From: Paenirhizobium daejeonense
Lineage (GTDB): Bacteria > Pseudomonadota > Alphaproteobacteria > Rhizobiales > Rhizobiaceae
Direction of reading: 5' to 3'
DNA length: 64,000 nucleotides
Assembly (NCBI RefSeq): GCF_014280875.1
Contig: NZ_JACLAL010000010.1
Coordinates: 108,501 to 172,500 of the forward strand
Shown: piece after piece, positions 7,236-16,550 of the stretch
How the letters are laid out: every line of letters begins with the position of its first letter
Numbering within the stretch: the first letter of the stretch is position 1
Made by a program: the position numbers and the translations under genes
The notes under the pieces: model-generated
The model's database searches: none
Told to the model about the DNA's origin: nothing
Seen by the model: only the letters and a program-made list of their open reading frames with translations

Positions 7236-9950
7236 ATGAATTTCCCCCGCTCCAATTTCTTGAATTCTGACAACAGCATAGGGGAAGAAAAAGCCCACGA
7301 GCCCGCTCCGGCGGTGCTTCGCCCGCTTGAAGCTGCTCCCCAGGCAAGAACCCCGACATCAGTGCCAAGAGTAAACGGCCATCATACCGACGCACTTGCG
7401 GCCAGCGAAATCGAGGGCCGCTCCGAAATGCCGGTCTGGCAGAACGCCTTTGCCATGGCGCCGAACGTGCGGTTCACCCGCACACCCGAAAACGCGCTCA
7501 GCCGTAAGGTCGCGCCGGAGATTGCCGCACCTGTTGCGGTTGTCCCGGAACCTGCGCCAGCGCCTGCTGCTCAGGCTACACCCGCACCTGCTCAGGCAGT
7601 CCCCGAGCAGTCTGCCGCTCCCCGCCAGGAACGCCGCGCCGGGCTTTCCGTCATGCTACCCCAGCCGCCGGACTCCACAGGTGCCCGTGCGCTTACTTAC
7701 AAGCTGCGGCGCGAACTCGCCCGCCAGCGGGAAGAAGCCGCCTCCGCAGGTCTGCAGCAGGTCGCCGCTCCCTCGGCTCAAGAGCCAATTGCCGCGCCAG
7801 CACCCGAAATACACCAGCCCACTGCCGCAACCGTCACTACCGAACAGCACCAGCCGAACGTCTCGGCGCAGCCGCAGGAACAGGGCAAACCCGTCGTATC
7901 GGTGATTGTAACCGCTCCCGCCCTGCCTGCTTATACCACCTATCTTTCGGACCATGTATTCTGGGAGGCGATGAACCTCGACAGCGACACTGGCGACGTC
8001 GGGCAGATTCTCGCAGACACCGCCACACCCGGCCCGATCCCGGTCGGGACCACCAGTCGGGTGTCTGTCACGTCAGCCCGCCCATCTCCAGTCGTGAAGG
8101 CGACCGTCGTCAGGGCGCCGTTACCCGCCCCCCAAACCGCTCAGGCGTTACCAAAGACAGCGTTGCCGACATTTCAGGCACCGGATTGGTCGGTCATTGC
8201 GCTCTATCGCGAAGTCGGACTGCGGGAGGCCGATCCGAACACCGCCTCTTGCGAAATCGTTGACGAAACCGCAGAAGTCTCCGCTGAGCATGAACCTATG
8301 ACCGAGGCTTCGGCCGAGAACCTGCTCTTGGAAGCCGCTCCCCTGCCAAGGCCGAGTCAGCCGGTTTTTCGCAAGGTATCCGCGCTTGCCGAAGGTGAAT
8401 ACGAGTTCCCGCCGATCGATCTGCTGCAGGAACCACAGTTCCAGGAAACGACGACCATGTCGCCCGAAGCGCTGGAACAGAGCGCCGGCCTTCTGGAAAG
8501 CGTGCTGGAAGATTTTGGCATCAAGGGCGAAATCATCGACGTTCGCCCCGGCCCCGTCGTCACGCTCTACGAATTCGAACCGGCCCCGGGCGTGAAGTCT
8601 TCTCGCGTCATCGGCCTGTCGGACGATATAGCCCGCTCGATGTCGGCCCTGTCGGCCCGCGTTGCAGTCGTCCCCGGTCGCAACGTCATCGGTATCGAAT
8701 TGCCGAACCCGGTGCGCGAGACCGTCTATCTGCGCGAATTGATCGAGTCCCACGATTACACCGAGACCCGTTTCAAGCTCGCCATGGCGCTTGGCAAGAC
8801 CATCGGCGGCGAACCGGTGATCGCCGAACTCGCCAAGATGCCTCACCTGCTTGTCGCCGGCACCACCGGCTCCGGCAAGTCGGTCGCCATCAACACCATG
8901 ATCCTGTCCCTGCTTTATCGCCTGCGACCGGAAGAATGCCGCCTGATCATGGTCGACCCCAAGATGCTTGAACTTTCCGTTTATGACGGTATCCCGCACC
9001 TGCTGACCCCCGTCGTGACCGATCCCAAGAAGGCCGTCATGGCGCTGAAATGGGCCGTCCGCGAGATGGAAGACCGCTATCGCAAGATGTCGCGGCTCGG
9101 CGTGCGCAACATCGACGGCTATAACGCCCGTGCCGCCTCGGCCCGTGCCAAGGGCGAGACGATCCTCTGCAGCGTCCAGACCGGTTTCGACCGTTCGACG
9201 GGTGAGCCGATCTTCGAGCAGGAGGAAATGGATCTCGCCGCGATGCCATACATCGTCGTCATCGTCGACGAGATGGCCGACCTGATGATGGTTGCCGGCA
9301 AGGAGATCGAAGGCGCAATCCAGCGTCTCGCGCAGATGGCGCGTGCCGCCGGCATCCATCTCATCATGGCAACCCAACGCCCCTCTGTCGATGTCATCAC
9401 CGGCACGATCAAGGCCAACTTCCCGACCCGTATCTCCTTCCAGGTGACGTCGAAGATCGACAGCCGCACCATTCTTGGCGAACAGGGCGCCGAACACCTG
9501 CTCGGCCAGGGCGACATGCTGCACATGATGGGTGGCGGACGCATTGCCCGCGTTCACGGTCCCTTCGTCTCGGACGAGGAAGTCGAAAAGGTCGTCGCTC
9601 ATCTGAAGACGCAGGGCCGTCCCGAATATCTCGGCACTGTCACGGAAGATGCGGACGACGCGGAAGAAGCGCCCGACGATGGCGGCGCGGTCTTCGACAA
9701 GTCCGCAATGGGCGAAGAGGACGCAAGCGACCTCTACGATAAGGCGGTCAAGGTGGTCCTTCGCGACAAGAAGTGCTCGACTTCCTATATCCAGCGGCGG
9801 CTCTCGATCGGCTACAACAAGGCGGCATCGCTGGTGGAGCGTATGGAGCAGGAAGGGCTCGTGGGCCCAGCCAACCATGTCGGAAAACGCTCGATCATCA
9901 TCGGCGGCCGTGACACCGCCGAAGTGCCGGGCGCCGACGCGGAATTCTGA
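7236..9950 (+). CDS. ftsK: FtsK/SpoIIIE-type DNA translocase lacking visible membrane segments
   Basis: 904 aa from the ATG at 7236 (frame open from 7098). Residues 1 to about 380 are low-complexity, Pro/Ala/Gln-rich and contain no hydrophobic segment long enough to cross a membrane. The conserved motor follows: an alpha domain (from about residue 420), a RecA-like beta domain with Walker A GTTGSGKS near residue 542 and Walker B IVVIVDEMADLMM near 672, and a C-terminal gamma winged helix (STSYIQRRLSIGYNKAASLVERMEQEGLVG) that in FtsK reads KOPS/SRS sites. It pumps chromosomal DNA for dimer resolution and segregation. The soluble N-terminus suggests a paralogue beside a canonical membrane FtsK elsewhere, or recruitment by another protein. 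Confidence 0.9.
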   Translation: MNFPRSNFLNSDNSIGEEKAHEPAPAVLRPLEAAPQARTPTSVPRVNGHHTDALAASEIEGRSEMPVWQNAFAMAPNVRFTRTPENALSRKVAPEIAAPVAVVPEPAPAPAAQATPAPAQAVPEQSAAPRQERRAGLSVMLPQPPDSTGARALTYKLRRELARQREEAASAGLQQVAAPSAQEPIAAPAPEIHQPTAATVTTEQHQPNVSAQPQEQGKPVVSVIVTAPALPAYTTYLSDHVFWEAMNLDSDTGDVGQILADTATPGPIPVGTTSRVSVTSARPSPVVKATVVRAPLPAPQTAQALPKTALPTFQAPDWSVIALYREVGLREADPNTASCEIVDETAEVSAEHEPMTEASAENLLLEAAPLPRPSQPVFRKVSALAEGEYEFPPIDLLQEPQFQETTTMSPEALEQSAGLLESVLEDFGIKGEIIDVRPGPVVTLYEFEPAPGVKSSRVIGLSDDIARSMSALSARVAVVPGRNVIGIELPNPVRETVYLRELIESHDYTETRFKLAMALGKTIGGEPVIAELAKMPHLLVAGTTGSGKSVAINTMILSLLYRLRPEECRLIMVDPKMLELSVYDGIPHLLTPVVTDPKKAVMALKWAVREMEDRYRKMSRLGVRNIDGYNARAASARAKGETILCSVQTGFDRSTGEPIFEQEEMDLAAMPYIVVIVDEMADLMMVAGKEIEGAIQRLAQMARAAGIHLIMATQRPSVDVITGTIKANFPTRISFQVTSKIDSRTILGEQGAEHLLGQGDMLHMMGGGRIARVHGPFVSDEEVEKVVAHLKTQGRPEYLGTVTEDADDAEEAPDDGGAVFDKSAMGEEDASDLYDKAVKVVLRDKKCSTSYIQRRLSIGYNKAASLVERMEQEGLVGPANHVGKRSIIIGGRDTAEVPGADAEF

Positions 9951-10032
9951 GCGGCCGGCCAAAAGAGAAATCAAAGGTGGGCTGTCTGCCTCCGATTTTC
10001 CTTCTCTCATATAGTGTTATTTCGAAAGCAGA

Positions 10033-10057
10033 GCCGGCGGAAACGCCGGCTTGTCTT
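10033..10057 (+). terminator. rho-independent terminator after the ftsK-type gene
   Basis: GCCGGCG (10033-10039), loop GAAA, CGCCGGC (10044-10050), then TTGTCTTTT. A perfect 7-bp GC stem with a tetraloop and a T-rich tail, between the translocase and galE. Confidence 0.8.
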
Positions 10058-10110
10058 TTCCCGATACAGTCTCTAGAAAAGTGTGCACTGCAACGGGAGC
10101 CTTATTACTG

Positions 10111-11097
10111 ATGACGGAAACGCCTGTTCTGGTAGTCGGCGGCGCTGGCTACATCGGCTCGCATACCTGCCTGCAACTCTCGCAAAAAGGTTTCCTGCCG
10201 ATCGTTTACGACAACCTGTCGAACGGCCATTCGGAATTCGTCAAATGGGGCCCTCTCGAAAAGGGCGACATCCGTGACCGGACCCGCCTGAACGAGGTCC
10301 TGAGCAAATACAAGCCTGCTGCCATCATGCACTTCGCCGCGCTGATCGAAGTCGGCGAAAGCGTCAAGGACCCGCCGTCCTTTTACGAAAACAACGTGAT
10401 CGGCTCCCTCACCCTTCTGTCCGCAGCTCAGGCAGCCGGTATCAAGGCCTTCGTCTTCTCGTCTACCTGCGCGACCTACGGTCTGCCGGAGAAGGTGCCG
10501 ATGGACGAGACCCACCGCCAGCAGCCGATCAATCCTTACGGTCGCACCAAGTGGATCATCGAACAGGCTCTGTCGGACTATGACGCCTATGTCGGCCTGC
10601 GCTCCGCCGTCCTGCGCTATTTCAATGCGGCAGGCGCCGATCCCGAGGGCCGCATCGGCGAATGGCACACCCCGGAAACCCATGCCATTCCGCTCGCGAT
10701 CGAGGCCGCACTCGGACGCCGGGCCGGCTTTAAGGTATTCGGCAGCGACTATGAGACGCGCGACGGCACCTGCGTGCGCGACTATATCCACGTGCTCGAT
10801 CTCGCCGACGCCCATGTCCGCGCCCTGCAATACCTTCTGGATGGCGGATCCTCCGTGGCGCTTAATCTCGGCACCGGCACCGGCACGACGGTGAAGGAAC
10901 TGCTCCAGACGATCGAGACCGTTTCAGGCCGCGATTTCCCGGTGGACTATGTCGACCGCCGCGAAGGAGATTCGCCCGCTCTCGTCGCCAATAACGACAA
11001 GGCCCGGCAGGTTCTCGGCTGGGAGCCGCAATCCTCGCTCGAGGATATCATTCGCACCGCCTGGCGTTGGCACTCCTCGTCGAACCTACTCGGATAA
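10111..11097 (+). CDS. galE: UDP-glucose 4-epimerase
   Basis: 328 aa from the ATG at 10111 (frame open from 10051), the usual GalE length. The N-terminal Rossmann fingerprint is GGAGYIGSH. The catalytic pair is SSTCATYG (Ser) and YGRTK (Tyr-x3-Lys). NPYGRTKWIIEQAL, ALRYFNAAGADPEGRIGE and RDYIHVLDLADAHV are GalE hallmarks. It interconverts UDP-glucose and UDP-galactose in the cytoplasm. In rhizobia this enzyme (ExoB) supplies UDP-galactose for exopolysaccharide and LPS, which fits the polysaccharide genes just downstream. Confidence 0.95.
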   Translation: MTETPVLVVGGAGYIGSHTCLQLSQKGFLPIVYDNLSNGHSEFVKWGPLEKGDIRDRTRLNEVLSKYKPAAIMHFAALIEVGESVKDPPSFYENNVIGSLTLLSAAQAAGIKAFVFSSTCATYGLPEKVPMDETHRQQPINPYGRTKWIIEQALSDYDAYVGLRSAVLRYFNAAGADPEGRIGEWHTPETHAIPLAIEAALGRRAGFKVFGSDYETRDGTCVRDYIHVLDLADAHVRALQYLLDGGSSVALNLGTGTGTTVKELLQTIETVSGRDFPVDYVDRREGDSPALVANNDKARQVLGWEPQSSLEDIIRTAWRWHSSSNLLG

Positions 11098-11540
11098 GTC
11101 ATTCACCATATGCCAAGCCATTGCGCGGCAAGAGGTTTTCCCTGCCGCCGGGAAGGGTGACCGACTGGCCCGTAAAGGTTAATTGTGCGGTGCGGCAAAT
11201 CGGGGTTGATGATCTGCGATGGCTCGGACTATAGTATTACCCATGGGAATACGCATTGGGACCGATGGCACCTGAAGCCGACGCGGCTCCGCACAAATAA
11301 CGCCTGCCGTGTCGCAAGAGAAGCCGTACGAACCCGCTAAATAACCATAGCCGAAAATCAATCTGGGGCTGAAAGACTTGAACGGAAACACGTTGCAGCC
11401 AGCAACAATGCCCAAAACAAGACGCTTGCGCCAGCTTGACATGGAAGTCGCGGGACGTGTTCCTTCGCCCGCCATTTCCAGCGGCGAGCCGTTCGGCAAC
11501 CCCGCGAAAACAGAGTAACCGAGTTGCAGGAAGTTTGCCC
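11098..11540. other. intergenic region upstream of the polysaccharide cluster
   Basis: 443 bases without a supportable gene; short open frames on both strands show no recognisable protein signal. It should contain the promoter of the plus-strand glycosyltransferase genes. A TTGACA at 11436-11441 is present, but I see no clear -10 element. No RNA structure stood out. Confidence 0.45.
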
Positions 11541-12392
11541 ATGACCAAAAACGGTACCGTGCTGCCCATCACCCTGTTTTCGACCACGGACATGCAGTCG
11601 GGCCGCGATGACGACATCGTCAGGATGCTTGGCTCGGTCGAGGCCTTCAAGCAACGTAATCCGGACGTGGACGTCGTCCTGTTCCTCCTTCTGCAACGTT
11701 GTGACGCTGCCACCGCGGAACGCTTCATCGCAAATGGCCCGGCCTGGGCACAGGTATCCGCCATACCGGATCGGCGGTCTCTGTCGGCTGCGCGCAACAT
11801 GCTACTGACGGGAGAGAACGCAAGACGCCGCCTCGCGCTCAACGGCATCGTCGCCTTCCCCGATGATGACTGCTGGTATCCCGAGGATACGCTCGACACC
11901 ATCCACGACGCCTTCTCCACAGACCCGTCACTCGATTTCTGGTTCTGCCGTTACGGCATGGAACCTCGTTCGGCTGCATCTTTCCCGGCAACCCAGCCGC
12001 GCCTCCAGACCGTCATCTCCTTCGCCTCGTCGAATACCATCGTTCTGCGCAGTGCACTCGCGGCAAGGATCGGCGGCTTCGATGAGCAGCTTGGCGTCGG
12101 CGCAACCCTTTCGGGCGGCGAGGATACCGATTACGCGATGCGTGCGTTCCAGGGTGCCCGCAAGTCTGCCTATATCGACGCGCGTTGCATCGGTCACCGT
12201 GACCCTAACAAGGCACTGAAAGCGAAATATTATCCGGGCTCCCTGCGGGCGATCGCCAAGAACGTGCGCACACGCCCCTCGGAGATACATGCGCTGGGGC
12301 GCAAGGTCCTTGTCGGAAGCCTGCTTGCCGCCCGCAGCCAGATGTCCTGGAGGGACTATTTCTCAGCTCTGACGCGCGCGTTCGCGCGATGA
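11541..12392 (+). CDS. family 2 (GT-A) glycosyltransferase
   Basis: 283 aa from the ATG at 11541, preceded by CAGGAAG; upstream in-frame codons lack such a site. The GT-A core is visible: LSAARNMLLTG, then the acidic motif in VAFPDDDCWYPEDTLD that binds metal and the nucleotide sugar, and a later SGGEDTDYAMRAF acceptor/catalytic region. It probably adds one sugar in the assembly of a surface polysaccharide. The acceptor and donor cannot be read from the sequence. It is followed at short spacing by an acyltransferase and a GT14-like enzyme on the same strand. Confidence 0.85.
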   Translation: MTKNGTVLPITLFSTTDMQSGRDDDIVRMLGSVEAFKQRNPDVDVVLFLLLQRCDAATAERFIANGPAWAQVSAIPDRRSLSAARNMLLTGENARRRLALNGIVAFPDDDCWYPEDTLDTIHDAFSTDPSLDFWFCRYGMEPRSAASFPATQPRLQTVISFASSNTIVLRSALAARIGGFDEQLGVGATLSGGEDTDYAMRAFQGARKSAYIDARCIGHRDPNKALKAKYYPGSLRAIAKNVRTRPSEIHALGRKVLVGSLLAARSQMSWRDYFSALTRAFAR

Positions 12393-12429
12393 TCCCGCCA
12401 GGCCAGTTCATTAAGCGAAAAGGTCCTCC

Positions 12430-12870
12430 ATGCTTCGTTCGTTGAACCAATTCATCAAGCTCCAGCGTCTCGTTGTTGGCTGCAAGCGCCTTTACCTGAC
12501 AAAGGTCTGGGGCATGGACATCCATCCAACCGTGGTCATGTCGCTGAGTGCCCGGCTGGACAAGACCCATCCCAGGGGCATCCATATCGGCGAAGGCACC
12601 TATATCGCCTTCGATGCCGCCATCCTCGCCCATGACATGACCCGCGCCATCAAGACGGACACGCGGATCGGCAAGAACTGCTTCATCGGCGCCCGCAGCA
12701 TCATTCTCCCCGGCGTGACGATCGGCGACAGCTGCGTCATCGGCTCCGGAGCCGTGGTCACCAAGGACATTCCTCCAAACAGCGCCGCCGCCGGCAACCC
12801 GGCACAGGTCATTCGCAGCGGCATCGAAACCCTGAAATTCGGACGCCTGAAGGACCGGATAAAGGAATAA
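12430..12870 (+). CDS. hexapeptide-repeat (left-handed beta helix) acyltransferase
   Basis: 146 aa. The chain shows a series of imperfect hexapeptide repeats (IHIGEGTYIAFDAAI, TRIGKNCFIGARSIILPGVTIGDSCVIGSGAVV) ending in VTKDIPPNSAAAGNPAQVI, the typical end of WcaF/NodL/CysE-like O-acetyltransferases. A catalytic His lies in LAHDM. It likely O-acetylates a sugar of the polysaccharide made by the neighbouring enzymes, with acetyl-CoA as donor. It is short but complete for the small members of the family. Confidence 0.85.
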   Translation: MLRSLNQFIKLQRLVVGCKRLYLTKVWGMDIHPTVVMSLSARLDKTHPRGIHIGEGTYIAFDAAILAHDMTRAIKTDTRIGKNCFIGARSIILPGVTIGDSCVIGSGAVVTKDIPPNSAAAGNPAQVIRSGIETLKFGRLKDRIKE

Positions 12871-12919
12871 CGCCTCGGCCTTCTTGTGACACGCCCTCAA
12901 CTCCTCCGCGGTGCGATAA

Positions 12920-13867
12920 ATGACGATATTGTTTCTCCTGCAGACCCATAAGGACCCAGAGCACCTGAAACGTTTGGTCAGCCTACTGCGCAAGGGCTGC
13001 CCGACATCCCAGGTTCTGATCTGCCACGACGAGAAGGCCCCGCCGCTTCCGACAGGATTTTTTGCCGAAGACGCGCATGTGCACTTGACCTCCGGTCGTG
13101 GCGGTCGCGGAGACTTCCTCATCATCGATGGCTACCTGAAAGCACTGGCCTGGTTAAGAGATCATCAGATCGAATATGACTGGCTGATCAACCTGAGCGG
13201 CGCCGATTTTCCAGTCACCTCGCTGAAAGGCTTCGAGGAAGAACTCGCCCGCACCCAGCATGATGGCTTCCTGCACCATTTCGACGTTCTGACGCAAGCA
13301 CCTGAGGAAATGGCGCCAATGTCTTGGGCCCAGCACCATGGATACGACCGCTATTACTACCAATACAGGAAGTACAAACCAGAGTTGAACCAATTCGAGC
13401 GCAAACTTCTGGCTTTCCCGCGCATCTTCGCAGAAAAATACCTTCGGTTTCTACGTATCAATACGGCCTATGGTCTGATGATCGGAACGCATGCACGTAA
13501 TCATCCCTTCAAAGGGGATTTCAAGTGCTACGCTGGCAGCTACTGGCATACGATCAGGCGGGAATGCGCCGAATACATGTTAGACTTCTGCGAGGAACAC
13601 CCTGAAACGGTCGAATATTTCAGGCATGTTCTCGTTCCCGATGAATCCTTCATTCAGACCGTGCTGGTGAATAACCGGCGCTTCCGTTTCCATGCCAAGA
13701 ACCGACGCTACTTCGACATGAGCAAATCCAGGCATGGCCATCCGAAGCTTCTGACAGAAGCAGATCTGCCCAGTATACTGGGCGCTGACTACTTTTTTGC
13801 ACGCAAGCTCGAAAGGGCTTCCGGCGAAACCGTCTTCAGCACGCTGGAAGCCGTCGCACTCTCGTAA
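12920..13867 (+). CDS. GT14-like (core-2/I-branching type) glycosyltransferase
   Basis: 315 aa. The protein matches the bacterial branch-type family: ILFLLQTHKDPEHLKRLVSLL at the N-terminus, YDWLINLSGADFPVTSL near residue 90, then FKGDFKCYAGSYWHTIRRECAEYM and VPDESFIQTVL toward the C-terminus. The eukaryotic relatives transfer beta-1,6-GlcNAc. Bacterial members are found in capsule and exopolysaccharide loci, and their reaction is mostly unproven. It is the last gene of the plus-strand block, convergent with the flippase gene (39-bp gap). Confidence 0.8.
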   Translation: MTILFLLQTHKDPEHLKRLVSLLRKGCPTSQVLICHDEKAPPLPTGFFAEDAHVHLTSGRGGRGDFLIIDGYLKALAWLRDHQIEYDWLINLSGADFPVTSLKGFEEELARTQHDGFLHHFDVLTQAPEEMAPMSWAQHHGYDRYYYQYRKYKPELNQFERKLLAFPRIFAEKYLRFLRINTAYGLMIGTHARNHPFKGDFKCYAGSYWHTIRRECAEYMLDFCEEHPETVEYFRHVLVPDESFIQTVLVNNRRFRFHAKNRRYFDMSKSRHGHPKLLTEADLPSILGADYFFARKLERASGETVFSTLEAVALS

Positions 13868-13906
13868 GACTATCATACGGGAGGCTTCCCGACGTGCCGG
13901 TCAGTT

Positions 13907-15352
13907 TCATCCCCGAATGCCCCGCGCAACGTTTCGCAGCAGAGCAACGCTCGGGCGATCGATCAGCAATACCAAGACAGCATAGCTGACGGCCCCGACC
14001 ACGACTTCCAGGGCAAAGCGGCTGGCGTGACTCCATTCCGGAACGAGGCTCGCCACCCAGATGACAATGGCGGCCATGAGCCCCGTTGCCAGCAGCGAGC
14101 GCCAGTAAAGGCTCATCTGCCGCCGTCCGTCGATTCCGATATAGCGTTTGATCGCGTGAAGGCTCCATGCCACGCCGACAACGTGCCGCGCGATCCATGC
14201 CAAACCGATCACGACCAGGCCGTAACCTCCTGTCAAACCACCAGCGATGAGTGTCGTGGCGCTGGCAAGCATTGCATAGAAGACGATTGCCCCGACATGT
14301 CCCTGTGCCCGCAACAGCGGCCCCACCAGCACGCGAGGAAACGCGAATATCCAGCCAAGAGCGACGATCTGGCTAACGATCACCGCAGGCTCCCACCGCT
14401 CCGCAAATATGCTGCCGATCGCATCGGGCATGACGATGGCTATACCGGTGAAGACCGGTGCGGCAACCACGCCGATGATACGGGATGCCTTGAGAAAGGC
14501 CTCCGTCGGATCTCGTCCCGCCCTCTTCATGCCGGCAAAAAACGAAAGTCCGAACCGGATCGAAAACGTCTGGATCAGATTGGCGGTTTCATCCACCAAG
14601 CGCTGAGCGAACTGGAAGAAACCAAGAATGGCAGGTCCATGCAGATAGCCGATAATCAGCCAGAAAAGGCGTGTCATCGCCCCCCATAGCAGACGCTCGA
14701 AGCTCAGCGCTCCACCAAAAACCAGAAGACTCTTGAACTCGGCAAGATTGAACCGCAGGCGCGGCATGCGGGCTATGGCTGGCAGGAGGACAGCGGCCGT
14801 GATTGCCGAGCCGATCACCGTTCCACCGACGATAGCCCAGGCCCCGTAACCAAAGTAGGCAAGAATTGCCATCGCAACCAGGGTCATCACACGCCCCATC
14901 GTGATCCGCAACGTGACCACCGCCGCCCTCATCTTGCGTGTGAAGAGAGCGGTTGGCACCGCAACAAAATTATTGAACGGCAAAGTCAGGATTGCAAGCG
15001 TCAGCAGACCTGCAACCTCGGGCTCTCCGTAAAGGCTCGCCACCGGCCCGGCTATCAACCAGCAGAGCACCATGGCCACCGCAGTCGCGGCCATGGTGCC
15101 CGTAAAGGCAGTATCCGTTATGCGCGTATGCGAGGACGAAGCCGCAATGACCGCTTCTCCCATCCCGAGGGTTGCGATGATTTCGACCGTGCCGACAATT
15201 GCCAGGGCGATTGCCGCTCGTCCCATTTGATCCGGCGAAAGGAACCAGGTCAGAACAAACGTCTGGGCCAGCCCGACAATACCGTTGATCAGGCTTTCAA
15301 CGAAACTCCACGGCAAAGCGCGCATGGTCTTTGACTTCAGTCGGCTCGACAT
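13907..15352 (-). CDS. MOP-superfamily polysaccharide flippase (Wzx-like)
   Basis: 481 aa, hydrophobic throughout with roughly 12 predicted membrane segments. It starts MSSRLKSKTMRALPWSFVESLINGIVGLAQ, as typical of lipopolysaccharide/exopolysaccharide translocases of the RfbX/Wzx and ExoT type. It would flip undecaprenyl-linked oligosaccharide units to the periplasm. AGGAACG precedes the ATG. It is 24 bp downstream of the pyruvyl transferase gene and probably co-transcribed with it. Confidence 0.88.
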   Translation of the reverse strand: MSSRLKSKTMRALPWSFVESLINGIVGLAQTFVLTWFLSPDQMGRAAIALAIVGTVEIIATLGMGEAVIAASSSHTRITDTAFTGTMAATAVAMVLCWLIAGPVASLYGEPEVAGLLTLAILTLPFNNFVAVPTALFTRKMRAAVVTLRITMGRVMTLVAMAILAYFGYGAWAIVGGTVIGSAITAAVLLPAIARMPRLRFNLAEFKSLLVFGGALSFERLLWGAMTRLFWLIIGYLHGPAILGFFQFAQRLVDETANLIQTFSIRFGLSFFAGMKRAGRDPTEAFLKASRIIGVVAAPVFTGIAIVMPDAIGSIFAERWEPAVIVSQIVALGWIFAFPRVLVGPLLRAQGHVGAIVFYAMLASATTLIAGGLTGGYGLVVIGLAWIARHVVGVAWSLHAIKRYIGIDGRRQMSLYWRSLLATGLMAAIVIWVASLVPEWSHASRFALEVVVGAVSYAVLVLLIDRPSVALLRNVARGIRG

Positions 15353-15376
15353 GCTCGTTCCTGCGTTTGAGGCTGA

Positions 15377-16393
15377 TCAGCTTGCTATCGGCGTGGACGG
15401 CGCTTCCTCCAGCCCACTTTGGATCAACGGCGATTCCGCAAGCCAGGCACGGGCGTAGCGGTGCAGCTTCCCGTAGTTTCCGTCTCCGTAACGTATCCTC
15501 TTGGCCATCAGCGCGCCGAGGATCATGCCATGCAGGCGGTCGGTATCGATCTCTCCATAGGGCCGGAAACAGGAGACCGCCCGATCGACGAGATTGTCGC
15601 GGTAAATACGCCAGAGCGCATAATTCGAGATATAATGGCGAAGCGGACTGTCGATGCCCTGCCACTTCCGCAAGGCCCGGATGACATACCGCTCGCCCGG
15701 TTTACGCAGGTCGTCCCAATCAAAGTGATTTCCCTGCGGCTCTCCCGCCTCGCGACTTTCCTTGTCGCGACGCCGCTGAACGAGAACGCCCTTGTCTTCG
15801 CCTGCCGTGTCCTGAGGAAGACGGCCCCATAGCTGATGCGCCATGTCTGGCAACAATCCACCCGGCAAGCCGCATTCCCTGGAGACGAAATCCCAGGACT
15901 CCGAATCACGAGTAAAGATATGCAGTTTCTTGTGAGCACCGAAGATTCTGATCGCGCGTTCTTTCCCCGCAGCTTCACCAAAGTGGATCGACTGCGGAAA
16001 GATCACTATGGACGTATCCGGATAACGCTCCACGATCAATTCGCGGAACTTTTGAAACTCCGGCCATATGTCGCCGAAATTGCCTCCACCATGCAGGATG
16101 AGCGTGGGGTTGAATTTTCGTACAAGCGCATCGAGATCCGCGACAGACGGCTTCCAGTCCACATCAGGAACATGTCGCTGAGGCCTGTGGGTGAAATCGT
16201 GGATGGAATACCTGCCGAGTACCTTGTAGCCGTAGTCTTCCAAAAACGCATCTGCGCCTTGATGGATCAGGAGATCCCCGACATTGTCGTGCACGGGGTA
16301 ATCGATATAGACGACAGGATTTTCAACCGGGACAACGTTCTTGATCGCCGACAACTTGTTCTTCAGGGCGTCCATCATCGAATGATGCGTCAT
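15377..16393 (-). CDS. polysaccharide pyruvyl transferase family protein
   Basis: 338 aa. GNVGDLL-like DNVGDLLIHQGADAFLEDYGY near residue 35, LILHGGGNFGDIWP, IVIFPQSIHFGEAAG and DRLHGMILGALMAKRI are the signatures of the family (ExoV, CsaB, WcaK). These enzymes move pyruvate from phosphoenolpyruvate onto a sugar as a ketal, giving a negative charge to the polymer. It is co-directional with the flippase, so the polymer made here is likely pyruvylated. GAAAGG lies upstream of the ATG. Confidence 0.9.
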   Translation of the reverse strand: MTHHSMMDALKNKLSAIKNVVPVENPVVYIDYPVHDNVGDLLIHQGADAFLEDYGYKVLGRYSIHDFTHRPQRHVPDVDWKPSVADLDALVRKFNPTLILHGGGNFGDIWPEFQKFRELIVERYPDTSIVIFPQSIHFGEAAGKERAIRIFGAHKKLHIFTRDSESWDFVSRECGLPGGLLPDMAHQLWGRLPQDTAGEDKGVLVQRRRDKESREAGEPQGNHFDWDDLRKPGERYVIRALRKWQGIDSPLRHYISNYALWRIYRDNLVDRAVSCFRPYGEIDTDRLHGMILGALMAKRIRYGDGNYGKLHRYARAWLAESPLIQSGLEEAPSTPIAS

Positions 16394-16495
16394 GTACTAA
16401 CCTTTCGCTAGGCGATGGGAAATATTCTTCCAAAGACCGATGCGCCACATCAAACGCGGCGCGCCGGGAGCTCGGTCGTCTGGTGATCAGCCTCG

Positions 16496-16517
16496 TCAGA
16501 AGGCCGCCGCCTTCTGA
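16496..16517. terminator. inverted repeat between pyruvyl transferase and acyltransferase genes
   Basis: Perfect 9-bp arms TCAGAAGGC (16496-16504) and GCCTTCTGA (16509-16517) with loop CGCC. It lies just past the 3' end of the acyltransferase gene on the minus strand. It has no T-tract, so it may be rho-assisted or only a transcript-end hairpin. Confidence 0.5.
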
Positions 16518-16550
16518 TTACACGTCGCAGAACAACCGCGCCGTCATCAC

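Noticed and set aside
8148..10010. 620-aa open frame antisense to the FtsK-type gene
   Set aside because: Mirror frame of a high-GC gene with strong conserved motifs on the other strand; no recognisable domain and no ribosome site.
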